From NCBI RefSeq assembly GCF_019649055.1, contig NW_026570547.1, positions 1 through 49,529 of the forward strand: a DNA stretch of 49,529 nt, written 5' to 3'. The position numbers and the translations under genes were made by a program. The stretch is from Paramacrobiotus metropolitanus (taxonomy: Eukaryota > Tardigrada > Eutardigrada > Parachela > Macrobiotidae). Shown here piece by piece: positions 1-9,387 of the stretch; within the stretch, counting starts at the first letter, position 1; each line of letters starts with the position of its first letter. The notes under the pieces are model-generated. The model had not been told where the DNA came from. It did no database searches and was given only the letters and a program-made list of their open reading frames with translations.

Positions 1-85
1 CTTTTCGAACCACTTCCAGAGGGGTCTCCACCTACGGGGGTAGCTTGTATTTCGGGGGAGCTTATAAGTCGAAAATTACGGTAAG
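1..85 (-). repeat. partial copy of TACCGTAATT-ended repeat
   Basis: The first 85 bases resemble, on the minus strand, the interior and end of the inverted-repeat element at 37296-37574: the same C-rich blocks with GAAATAC/GAAATAT and TTATAAG, ending in an AATTACGGTA terminus at about 76-85. A further copy lies at 27640-27975. The window start cuts the copy, so its other end is unseen. Confidence 0.5.
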
Positions 86-175
86 TTACGCTTAACTTGG
101 GAAGAGGTTTTCGGGCGTCGTGTACTACGGGCTGCGCAGTTATCCGAACGTAGCCCATAAGGAACGTGGGGAAAT

Positions 176-669
176 CTAGAAGTCCCTTATATAAACGTAC
201 CCGTCACCACGAAAGTGGCACTCGTAGAAGACCAACGCCGGGATACGGCTGTCTTGGAGCCGGTGACGAATCGCTGCCGGCAGCTCTCGGCAGTCGCCCA
301 GCTCCAAGCCGGTGATGACCACCATCCAGGTTGTCCTGTTGAGACATTTTAGCAAACCCGAAAACACCCAGTGCAAGCCGGCATAACGTAAAGGCACCTC
401 CCCATAGTCCGCATACCCCGATACACGCACATCAGGGAAGTACGGCGCGGTCGTGAGTTCCACAACGGAGAGACACGGCGACAGCGGAAGCGTTCAATGG
501 AGTCCAGCGTCTGGAAGACCTGCACCAGCAGCTCCACGGGCAACGGCAGACAGGGGGCAACCTTGCGTTTTGTGCTGCATCCGAACCCAACGCTAACCGC
601 CATCATGGGTGGCACTGCCCGTAAAGTGCCGGAATTATCTTTCGGCATGCCCACACGGCTGATGGACCT
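176..669 (-). pseudogene. F-box exon-2 fragment, frame-broken
   Basis: This is a broken copy of the F-box exon of the local family. A splice-acceptor-like TTTCCTTCAG precedes position 669. The F-box core (LPVELLVQVFQTLD followed by RCRRV..LWNS) is read to about position 460. The frame then changes, and the next family block (YFPDVRVSG, then LLKCLNRTT and LVFYECHF) continues in another frame. Compared with sister genes, a few bases are missing between the WNS and TTA codons, where sisters have a Leu-Leu pair. No Tudor-like first exon is visible upstream, and the C-terminal part and tail exon are absent. It is probably a pseudogene; an assembly indel could explain the frame change but not the missing exons. 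Confidence 0.65.
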
Positions 670-689
670 CTGAAGGAAAGACGGCATCG

Positions 690-1515
690 AGTAAGAATTT
701 AATCAGCATTCGTGGTACGTTTCTTAAGCAGCCTCTCAGTCCAGCTGCTGCTACTTTTTTAGGAAATGCCACTTTTTTTAATCACTGACCTTACTTTTCA
801 ACGGAAGAGACGACACACTTTGGTTGTTTTTATAAAGTTTAAAATGAACTGTGACGTGCAGTTCCAGCGCTTGTAGCTATCTTTTACTGTGTAGCTATTG
901 ACGATAAATTTTTGCGTGCTGGGTAACATTTTTTAATTTTTGGCTAAGGTATCTTCATTAATTTATAGAAGCTGGCTAACGTGCAGTTGACGGCTGCATA
1001 AGGTGAACCATTATAAGCGGTTTTAAAGAATCGTGCGGTTGAGCCATTTAACCATTACATACACTACAATCCGTATAATTTTACGTTGCTGCGCGCAATT
1101 CATATGCACTGCGTTATAGCGGTCTAAAATTTTCGGGCAGGGCTTGTTGTTACGTACAACTGGGCTTCGACAATTCTAGGAGTACATAAAATGAAGTTCT
1201 AATGCGCTAAATGAAACCTTGATGTTTGAACGAACTTTGTTTAAATTGTTATTGGTTTGCAACGTGTCTGTGTTTTATGGAATAGAGTGGAATAGCTATC
1301 CATCCAAGAGTATACAGAAAATAGGCTAACAGATGGCGACACTTACCACTAGGTTGGCTTGGTTGCCCCCCCCCCCTGACAAGTCATCCCCATGCTGCAG
1401 GTAATAAAGAGTATCGCTAGAGTTGGAAACGTACAACACGTCGTATTAGTTTATGGTATTCTATGAAGAGGAAGAGCTTTGCAGCAGTTCCCGAGCGCTT
1501 ACGACGCACGATGTT
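690..1515. other. non-coding interval
   Basis: I see no gene here. Around 1110-1150 a short stretch (AGCGGTCTAAAATTTTCGGG, then GGCTTGT) resembles one end of the inverted-repeat element at 7262-7699. A C-run sits near 1367-1377. Confidence 0.4.
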
Positions 1516-2484
1516 CTATTTGTCAAGGATGTTTTCATAGCGAACGAGTGCCGCCGTTAAAAACGCCGCCGTCAGTGTGGTCAGCGTCGTCACGTCCAAA
1601 TCGTCCAAGTCGAACAGCGTCCACTCCCGGCCGCGGTACTGCGTGGTGGGACGAGGGTCGTCACTCTGGTTGTCCTCCAGGGTCTGCAAACAGCGCCGGT
1701 GGCTGGATTAAAGGAGGGAAGAAACGGGAAACTTACTTACCAGTAAAATATCCCGAATGCAATGCTCTTGGTTGGAAGCGACAGCTTTGGCAATCCATCC
1801 CGCCAGCGCCGGCAAGTCCAACGGCCGCGGGAGGACCAGCGTCTGCTCGCACAGATCAAACAGCTGCATCTCCATGTCCTCCCGCGAGCCGACGCGGAAC
1901 ACATGTCGCAGGATCGGGATAACCTCGTTGAAGACGATTTCGCACCGCTTCCACACCATGCGATCGCACGGCCAATGCAGCGTGTCGATCGCCGTGAAGC
2001 TGATGACCTGGTAAGCAGGGTAAATGCCCCCGAAGTGGCAATCGTAGAACACTAGCGTCGGCAGCCGGTGGTGGGCGTCGAAACTGTGATTCAGGGGCTC
2101 GGAGACGTGGTTGGTGTTGTTGCCGTACACGTGCATGATCGCCGCCACCTTAGTGGCCGGGCGCAGGCATTTCAGCAGGGAGGCAACTAACCAGTATAGC
2201 CCGTTGTGACAGAGAGGTACCTCGTCATAATATCCATCTTTGCCGGAGACACGCACATCGGGAAAGCGGGATTCCGTGGTGAGAAGGGTGGTCCACAGCG
2301 GACAGACACGTCGACAGCGGATCCTCTCGATAGAGTCCAGCGCCTGGAAGATCTCCCCTAGCAGCTCCACCGGCAAGGATATCCCGCACACCTTGCGCCG
2401 TATCCACGGAGGGCTTCCCGTCGGCTCACGGAGCCCTAGTTGAGAAGTGCGGGACGCACAGTGGCAATTTTTCTGCGACTCTAC
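1516..2484 (-). CDS. F-box protein lacking a recognisable first exon
   Basis: Two coding exons are visible. The F-box exon runs 2484-1741 (744 nt, phase 0), and after a 57-bp GT-AG intron (1740-1684, donor GTAAGT, acceptor TTTGCAG) the tail exon runs 1683-1516 and ends in TAG. The F-box core is LPVELLGEIFQALDSIERIR with RRVCPLW. LRR-like blocks follow (LVFYDCHFGG; MVWKRCEIVF), then LPALAGWIAKAV, and the tail carries DPRPTTQYRGREW. The frame is open throughout. An acceptor (CTCTTCAG) precedes 2484, implying an upstream exon, but no Tudor-like exon is found before the next family fragment; the pogo-like MITE starts just 33 bp upstream. The likely role is an SCF ubiquitin-ligase adaptor, from the F-box alone. 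This copy may be functional with an unseen 5' exon, or 5'-truncated. Confidence 0.7.
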
Positions 2485-2516
2485 CTGAAGAGAAATCATT
2501 TGCACTGTAGCCAATA

Positions 2517-3112
2517 CAGTGAAACTTCTTTACAACATACACCCTCCGTTCCAGGCCTTCTGAATGTTACGGAGGGATGTATGTTATACAGAAGCACTGC
2601 TCCCAGGGGCACTGTCCTCAGAAAATTTGATAACGGTTTTCAAAAAACATTGACCCTAAAAAGTTACCGCAACTTCGTGACATGTATTCTAGATCTCGAT
2701 AACTACACGGTCAAATCGCTTGAAACTGGGAACTTAACAAAACATTAACAAAATATCGGAGTTTTGACGTTATTCGGTGTATGTAAATGTTGGTTTTGCT
2801 GCCCTTTTGTATGCTTGGAGTTGGAAGATCCGGTACTAAACAGATTAAAAGCAGAAGCCGAAATTTTCTTTTAGAGACACCGAAATGGTTTTTTTCACCA
2901 GCCTAGCCAACCGTATGTAACACAGGGGTTGAACAAGCCGGTAAAACCGTTACCGGTTCCATAAAAGTGTATGTTATAGTTGTAAAGGGGTGAATGTTAC
3001 ACCGAGAACTGCCCCTGTGTTATAGTCTACCGGACAGTTTGGTTCTCAGCCTCATGCATGCAGTAAAGGGGCGAATGTTATAGGAAGGTGAATGTTAAGA
3101 GGAGTTTCACTG
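2517..3112. mobile_element. pogo/Tc1-mariner-like MITE
   Basis: This is a 596-bp non-coding element with inverted ends. The left end begins CAGTGAAACTTCTTTACAAC, and the right end read on the minus strand begins CAGTGAAACTCCTCTTAACA. A TA dinucleotide flanks each side (2515-2516 and 3113-3114), matching the TA target preference of Tc1/mariner. CAGTG-type termini are common in pogo-like elements. Sub-terminal short repeats (GAATGTTA and relatives) recur near 2562, 2993 and 3072-3097, and a hairpin (2531-2548 with 2570-2589) lies inside the left end. No transposase reading frame is present, so it would depend on an autonomous relative. Confidence 0.7.
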
Positions 3113-3205
3113 TAGTTATTGTTAAGTTGACCGCCTGTCAGTTGGCCGTTAACGTGCGTTGATTTTTTTCGTTTTTTATCGCTTGTTTTTTTTTCGCGTT
3201 ATTCG

Positions 3206-3748
3206 TTAGGACACCCTCGTATCAGCCTTTCTAGTAAGTACTGTAATAGTATTCAAGGGCAGTGCGGCAGGCTGCCGGAATTTCAAGAATTTAGAGCCGT
3301 AAAAAACCAGTATCGGAACGCGGCTGCCGTTAAAACGGTGCGCCATTACGGCGGGTAGGTAGTCGTTCGTAGTCGTCCGGCTGCAGGTCCGCAAAGACCG
3401 CCACCCGCGTGGCGCTGCTGAGGCACTTGAGCAGACACGCCACCACCCAGTACATACCGTCGTCGGAGAAATGTAGTTCCCCGTACTCCGCATTACTGCC
3501 GGACACGCGCACGTCGGGAAGTAGCCATCAGTTGTCAGGAGACTGTTCCACACTGAGCAGACTCGCCGACAGCGGACACGCTCGAAGGAATCCAGCGACT
3601 GGAAGAGCTCCAGCAGCAGCTCAACAGGCAACGGCAGAACCACGGCTACCTCGCTGGTACTTGCCAGCGCCATTACGGGCGGCGCAGGCGCTGCCCATAT
3701 CGATAAGCCGGAAATGTCTTCCGATGCCGCCAGATTGCATATCTCTTC
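3206..3748 (-). pseudogene. F-box exon-2 copy with frame changes
   Basis: The exon starts at a good acceptor (ATGCAG before GAAGAG at 3748), as in sister genes. The F-box core LPVELLLELFQSLDSFERVR with RRVCSVWNSLLTT is read in one frame to about 3525. At the FPDVRVSG block one G is missing from what should be a CCCGGACG-type run, and the reading moves to another frame, where YWVVACLLKCLSSATRVAV is seen. It returns to the first frame near 3370 for VPILVFYGSKF. After that the family similarity stops. Neither a Tudor-like exon nor a tail exon is found. A pseudogene is most likely, although single-base assembly errors in runs could account for part of it. Confidence 0.65.
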
Positions 3749-3814
3749 CTGCATGTGCAAATCAGCAATAATTCATATTTTAAGTCAGTGTGTAGCTATG
3801 CTACACATACTGCC

Positions 3815-3975
3815 AGAGCGGCATCCGCTCTCTATAGAATCGTTCGATATAACATTTCAATACAATTTGTATGCTTTGCCGATAGTCTAGTGGTGCCTCT
3901 CTCGGTCTTAGAGTATGGTGGTTGTGGGTTTGATTCCTTCAGTCGGCAGATTTTTTGCGAGTGTCTGTGCGAGTC
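3815..3975 (+). repeat. tRNA-derived SINE, family 1
   Basis: A polymerase III A box (TAGTCTAGTGG, ~3885) and B box (GGGTTTGATTCC, ~3925) lie inside a tRNA-like fold whose ends, GCCGAT and ATCGGC-like, pair. A leader with the small hairpin AGAGCGG..CCGCTCT precedes it. A second copy lies in the opposite orientation at 32468-32610, with the same leader and the same sequence after the tRNA-like part. The shared non-tRNA flanks argue for a SINE rather than a working tRNA gene. Confidence 0.75.
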
Positions 3976-4387
3976 TAGCCCATCCCTGACAACACAATTA
4001 CATGCCGCAAGGCATGTTATAATACCAGTGCTAGTACAATAAGTACAGTATGTTGGAAATGACTGTGTACTTTGCCTTTCCGTTAGCTGCACGGAAAGGA
4101 AGTTAAAGAATTTGTGTTAACTGATGCTCTTGCTTTACAATCTCAATGCACACTGATCACCATTAAAATTTAAAGAAAAGTATGTTGAATGCATGTGCGA
4201 GACATCTCTGGTAGCGAGCTGTGTGACCACTGACCAGTAAGCAAGCGTTATGCAAGCTGTTAGCTTACAGTGTCTAGAACAGCCATGCGTTTTTCGCTTA
4301 TGTTTTCCGATGGTTAAAATTCTGTTTTGTTTGTACATCTGCTGATCTGCTCAATCGTATCCATTCGTACTGTAAAGAGAGAAGCGT

Positions 4388-4495
4388 GCAGTGGTACTGC
4401 CTACGTGGATCTAACGACGTAGCCGGGGTTCGATTCCCCCATCGGTGCATGTTTCGGCCGTTTCTCGGTTTCCAGTGGATAGTGCCTTGGTTTCA
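4388..4495 (+). repeat. tRNA-derived SINE, family 2
   Basis: A tRNA-like head has an A-box-like GCAGTGGTACTGCC and a B box GGGGTTCGATTCC, followed by a conserved tail (GTTTCTCGGTTTCCAGT). The copy at 9131-9245 matches across head and tail. The anticodon region is a CTACG/CGTAG stem with a loop of about 12 nt, too large for a normal anticodon loop, so this is not a functional tRNA. Confidence 0.7.
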
Positions 4496-4559
4496 GTAAA
4501 ATACATGCAGTAATGCACTACAGTTAGCTGCTGCCGAATAAACTGTTTTGAACTTAGTC

Positions 4560-5098
4560 TGTTTGTATATTTGGTGTGCTCGGTGCAAACAAGTACAGAA
4601 GCAAAATCGAAGTCAAAACTGGGCACACAACACACACCATTCTCGCGGCTGACCTCGTTACGGTCCACAAAAGAGGAGGTCTATCACTTGATGGCAGTGT
4701 CGGTTTCAGAATCATGCAGCATCGAATGCTGAACTACCACCAGAAAATCTTCGGCGATCGCGGAAAGTATGGGATGCAGCTATCGTTAAAAGGGAATGCG
4801 TAGACAGGATGAACTTGTATGCTGGTGATACTACACATTGTGCAGGCAGCTTGCTTGCAGTTGCACAGCCGGAATCGCGTACATGGCTTAATGCTCTGCC
4901 AGTGGAACGTTAATGTCCGATAACAACCTCCCTGTAGTCGTTGGGTTACGAATTTGCGCATCAATCTGCAGTCCTCATCTCGGCGGCAACCTGTCGACCA
5001 AATACGGTCAACAGGCACTTTCATGCAAAAAGCGCACCAGAAGCTTCCTTCGCCATTGAGGATTCTCGCCGGGATGGTACCCTGTGGCGGTTGGCAGC
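4560..5098 (+). pseudogene. non-LTR retrotransposon remnant (3' part)
   Basis: A decayed plus-strand coding stretch matches the longer remnant at 17234-18250. Around 4865-4905 the residues PESRTWLNALPV parallel PESRTWLSALPV there. Further on, LRICASI and a degenerate Cys/His segment ending LSCKK parallel LRIAAAR and the CCHC-like segment. Stops and frame changes interrupt it. Its right side is cut exactly at the target duplication of the LTR-bounded element inserted at 5099. Confidence 0.6.
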
Positions 5099-5253
5099 TG
5101 TGAAGTATTGTATAAGTAATACTTTAATAGTTAATTAATACTACATAATTAATGATGTGAACAGGAACTGCGCAGCAGGTAGAATGACAGAAAGTACTGC
5201 AGAAGGAAGTAAGGAGTCAACCAGTAGTTGCTAGGAAAGCAACGTACACGACA
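5099..5253. repeat. left terminal direct repeat (LTR)
   Basis: This is the 155-bp left repeat of the element at 5099-6105. It contains AAGTATT..AATACTT and TAGTTAATTAATACTA partial palindromes near its start. The only difference I see from the right copy is C versus A at 5219. Confidence 0.8.
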
Positions 5254-5950
5254 ACTTACGGTGTAAACCATACGAACCGTAGTAGCAAGGCTATCCAACT
5301 TCAAAGTGTAAGGCGCCATACGAAGGATTTAACCATTGCGTAGTCGGCTCGAATAACGGTGTAACATTGTACGATACTGTGTATTGTACTCCAGGATAGG
5401 ACGTACTGTACATTCGTACATAACGCGTTCAGGTTGCTCTGTGGATTACGGAAGGAGGTAAACAAGGATACGTACTGTACGGAATTCCTGGATTGCAGAG
5501 CAAACGCTGCATAGAACAATGGTGAACGCAGGCCATGACAACAACCAACAGCAACTGAATGGAAATTCCCGAAAATGACGTGTAGTGCGAAACAGCGCTC
5601 TGCAAGGTCATCAGGGCGTTAACGAAGAATTCGCTCCATCCAGATCATCCAGAAGGACGATTGGCATTACGTTGAGCAGTTTGGCAATGCACGTTCAGGC
5701 AACTACACGGAACGAAGATCCGTTGGTAGCGCTATGGTACTGGCAGGGCGGTACCAGCAGTAAATAATATCCACCAGCATCGTGGGGAAAAGGGTGGCAG
5801 ATCATCCGCTGCCGAACAGGTGTGGGGCGGTGGCAGTCTGCCAGCGAGTGCATGCGGAATCGGCATCGGATCCCTCCCATGGCAGATTATGACCATAGAG
5901 TGTAGTCGTAGGAGACATTAGTAAGCATGAATTCGAATTCTTCACGCCAA

Positions 5951-6105
5951 TGTGAAGTATTGTATAAGTAATACTTTAATAGTTAATTAATACTACATAA
6001 TTAATGATGTGAACAGGAACTGCGCAGCAGGTAGAATGACAGAAAGTACTGCAGAAGGAAGTAAGGAGTAAACCAGTAGTTGCTAGGAAAGCAACGTACA
6101 CGACA
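5951..6105. repeat. right terminal direct repeat (LTR)
   Basis: This is the 155-bp right repeat of the element at 5099-6105, followed directly by the GCAGC target duplication. Confidence 0.8.
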
Positions 6106-6399
6106 GCAGCCGTGCGCCTAAGGTGCGCCGGGAAGTCATCGTAGGCCCATAACAACAAGTGCTAATCCCGGCACTTTTTAAACAGCGCGCGTTCACAAAC
6201 TATAGTGTTTATTAATTGGTCAGATACACGAGAATTCACAGAAAACCATCTTCTACCAACGAGAAAAAAAAGTATGATAAAAATATTTACAGTATTCTCA
6301 AATCGTGCGCCAGTGCTATGGCCACGGTATTGCACCACCGCCCGTATGACAGCTCACGAGCAGAAACAGAGCGAATGCGTAGATCTCCTGTTGGCGCAC

Positions 6400-6830
6400 C
6401 ATAAATTCCCTGTTTGTTAGTGACGTCAAAATGACACACTGCCAGTCCGCAGTCTCAGCGAGAATCACGAATTCCTCCTTGAACGAAATCATTCGGAGAA
6501 GCCTAGTTACCGCTAAAATACCGGCTGTACTGGAGCCGAGAGGGACGAACGATGAAAATGATCGCCGGCCTGATGGTTTTCCACAAATGCCTTTGGAAAA
6601 TCGGATTACGACTGGCTTGGATGTGAATTGTGTGAACACATCTGCCTTGACTGACGCCATTAACAGCAGTATCAAAGCCGGCGAAGCTGCCAAGAAAGCG
6701 GAAGAAAAAAATGTGGAAAATACCAATTTCTGGCATCCGATTATTTGTTTGTTCATTCAGCTTTTGAAACTTTCGGTGCTGCCGGACCCGCTTGTAAGAA
6801 ATTTTCAAGCGAACTGGGTGTACGATTGAC
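6400..6830 (+). pseudogene. non-LTR retrotransposon endonuclease remnant
   Basis: Plus-strand residues AKIPAVLEPRG, then RRPDG, then INSSIKAGEAAKKAEE match the C-terminal domain of the retroelement family seen best at 17570-18250 (PSSLEPVG; KRPDGVTGFPW). The expected Asp-Val-Thr strand is degraded (LDVNCVN) and the frame stops at 6829. It may be the continuation of the remnant split by the LTR-bounded insertion, or a separate copy. Confidence 0.6.
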
Positions 6831-6954
6831 TGATTGCACTGGAGAACGACAAATCGTACGAGTTCTTGATGCATCGTCTCAGCATTGCAGTTCAGCGGGA
6901 ATGTGACGGAATCACGATATGCGTCATACCAGCAAGGCCAGGCAGCTGTCGGTG

Positions 6955-7210
6955 ACATCATATGACGTTACCCTTACGTCACTTCCTGTCATACCGTCGT
7001 TATCTGGCACAGTCACCACGGAAGCCCCACCCCGTCCTACCCGGCCATCCTCATATATAAGGAGGCCTTCAGGCCGCGAGTCAGTCAGCCCGTTTCTCAG
7101 CAGCAGCTTAGCTGCTTAGCTATAGAATTGTTGTAGTGGGCAAGCGTTTACGCAGTAAAGGTCATGGTCACACATGTGATGTCCAGTCGTTCATCATAGG
7201 TACACATAGG
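6955..7210 (+). repeat. LTR-like promoter repeat, copy 1
   Basis: This segment matches 13713-13917 over most of its length. The shared core is CCATCCTCATATATAAGGAG, then GCCTTC.GGCCGC and AGTCAGTCAG: a TATA box (TATATAAG) with an initiator-like TCAGTC about 30 bp downstream. CRE-like words (TGACATCA, TGACGTTA, TTACGTCA) lie upstream. Downstream, both copies keep AAAGGTCA (7157-7164 here) and a GTACAC.TAGG end. The layout resembles a solo LTR. I could not identify a target duplication, so the boundaries are approximate. Confidence 0.5.
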
Positions 7211-7261
7211 AACAGATCATCGCTGACCTTTTACATAGGGCTCATAGGGTGCAAAAGTAAA

Positions 7262-7699
7262 GTACAAGCCCGGCTCGAAATTTGTAGACCGCTGTCAGGG
7301 CGGGCTTATGATTCAGCCCTTCTGTCATCGGTTGGTTTTGGGTTTTTTCCTGTCTGGGCATTTTCATGCGTTTTGATGGCTCTGTAAGGCAGCTGCGCTG
7401 CCTACAGAGACCAGTTGGTTTTTGGCTTGCGCGCAAGCGCGGTGTGTGTTCAGATTTCGGCATTAAAGCCTACATCCGGGTTCGTTTTGCTCCTCCGTCA
7501 ATGGACGATGCGCGCTTAACCAGCGCCATCTGATACCGCTGTAAGCGGGATATTTGGGAAACGTGGGCTTGAGCCATACAAGGCGCTCTACGCCAGTGTT
7601 CAGTGAAGAGTAGATAAAAATCATAAAATCTGGACTTACTGTGCGCTGTTCACTGCGTCGCGCTTACAGCGGTCTAAAAATTCCGAGCTGGGCTTGTAC
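7262..7699. mobile_element. inverted-repeat (MITE-like) element
   Basis: The left end GTACAAGCCCGGCTCGAAAT (continuing to GACCGCTGT) is mirrored by the right end, which on the plus strand reads ACAGCGGTCTAAAAATTCCG and finishes GGGCTTGTAC. The ~34-bp arms are imperfect. The 370-bp interior has no coding frame I can support. A degraded relative of one end is near 1110-1150. No clear target duplication was found. Confidence 0.5.
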
Positions 7700-9130
7700 A
7701 TTCTTTTCCTATTGGTATTTCATTATTTATAAGATACTCCTAAATTATTTATATTAATACTTGTTTTTTTCCGGAACCTGCCGCTGTACAATCGCGAGAT
7801 TGGGCCACACAGTGTGTAACAGCCTTACTGAGAGTATCAAATTGTTCTACTTCACATTTGACCAAACGATTGTACTAGATGCGCCAAATACATACAGTTC
7901 TTACTGAAACCAAACTAATCTATGCGGAACATTCTACGGAATTATACGTTCAGAACAAAAAGCAAATGACATTCCAAGTCACAACAAAAACACTTCGGAT
8001 ATGCCTTCGGTGTCCGACAAGGTGCCCATAACGCACAGCGCGTTGAATTGTTTATACGTCCTGAAGATATCCCAGACAACGCATGCCCGCCCTGAGATCC
8101 AAAATAAACTTTTATTTAGCGCGTGTTTTTTCCGCGCGCGCCCATTCCGATTTATGACAAATTCCATAAGCTAACGCAATTGTCGTTAACTCACAGATTG
8201 TTTAGAAAATTTACTGGGACTTACATTCTGTAAGGATAATTCAAAAATATGGAGTATTTATTTTCATATTCTGCATAGCATCGCACAACTGCTGACTGCA
8301 GATATAACTTCGACAGTGAACGCTTAAACAAAGATTTGCACAATGTCAGTGCAAAAGCATGGTTGGATTGCTTCCGTGTACTGTAAATGCAAGCATAACT
8401 TTATTTAGCTGCTGTTATAGATCTTACAGTGGACGCCGCAAATGTTGTTACAAGTTACAACTATAGCTGTCTGCATGCCTAGCGCTATCGGCTATCGCTG
8501 TAACCACATTATTTATGGCGTAAGTTGTAGTAAACGACATTAAACTAAGTTGTTTGATCTGATTCCAAATGGAGTTTGCAAATGCTTCATAATGCTTGTA
8601 AAGAAGTTCCACGTGTCTCGGGCTACTGTGTGTTTCAAAGGACAATGGCTAGGCACTCTACGCCTCGTATACCCTCGGCACGCCTGATTGTATGGTTGTC
8701 TGTTGTCAACTGTCGCACACAATTTTTCCGAATTTTTCATTAAATAGTTCGCAGTTCGCCACAACCTCTCAACATGGACATATTCCTTGCTGATCGACCC
8801 TCTCTTCTCTGTTTGCCCTGATTTATGCATCCATCCCATCCGGGATTTCTGTCTTGTATGAACTTCAATGCCTTCATGGTTTTCCTTCGAAATAAAATAA
8901 GCGATATTCTGCACTTCTAGATCTGTATTTCCTGTGATTTTCCTCCAGATTTCTGTTTCGGTACCAGCACACCACTTTTATTTATATCTCTGAAGTCTGG
9001 TGATTTACCAATTTTTATCCCATTCATCCCGTTTTAGGAATACGTCGCAATATTTCGGGGCACCCCATTGTGAGGAGAGAAGCGGCTCTCACGTACAGCG
9101 ATAAAGTCTTTCAAAGGAATTCAACGTATT
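7700..9130. other. non-coding interval
   Basis: This 1.4-kb stretch has only short unsupported reading frames on either strand. I recognise no gene, repeat or RNA in it. Confidence 0.4.
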
Positions 9131-9245
9131 GCGCCGTGGTGCAGTGGTAGTGCCTACGCGAATCTAACGACGTAGCCGGGGTTCGACTCCCCCATCGGTG
9201 CATTTTTCAGCCGTTTCTCGGTTTCCAGTAGATAGCGCCCTGGTT
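9131..9245 (+). repeat. tRNA-derived SINE, family 2
   Basis: This is the second copy of the SINE at 4388. The A-box-like GTGCAGTGGTAGTGCC and B-box-like GGGGTTCGACTCC lie between imperfectly pairing ends GCGCCG and CGGTGC. The same tail follows. It sits about 140 bp upstream of the start codon of the family gene at 9388. Confidence 0.7.
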
Positions 9246-9387
9246 TTACCATGACTGCCGATAATTCATATTTACAGGATACAGATAGCTCATAGCCCTA
9301 CCTATTACACTGGACGAATCATCTGAGGCGAGTGTGGCGGCCAGTGGTACTCAAAATCTGTACAACTGTCAACTGCAACTGTGTGGA

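Larger units (their letters stand above)
5099..6105. mobile_element. TRIM-like LTR-bounded non-coding element
   Basis: Two 155-bp direct repeats (5099-5253 and 5951-6105) differ by one base as far as I can read. Each begins TGTGAAG and ends CGACA, the TG..CA ends typical of LTRs. The pentamer GCAGC lies immediately outside both ends (5094-5098 and 6106-6110), a 5-bp target-site duplication of the kind made by LTR-element integrases. The 697-bp interior has no convincing coding frame, no obvious primer-binding site after the left repeat and no polypurine tract before the right one. This suits a non-autonomous terminal-repeat element. The near-identical LTRs imply recent insertion. Confidence 0.8.

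Noticed and set aside
9131-9201. Functional tRNA gene
   Set aside because: A and B boxes are present, but the anticodon loop is too large and the conserved tail repeats elsewhere, so it is a SINE head.
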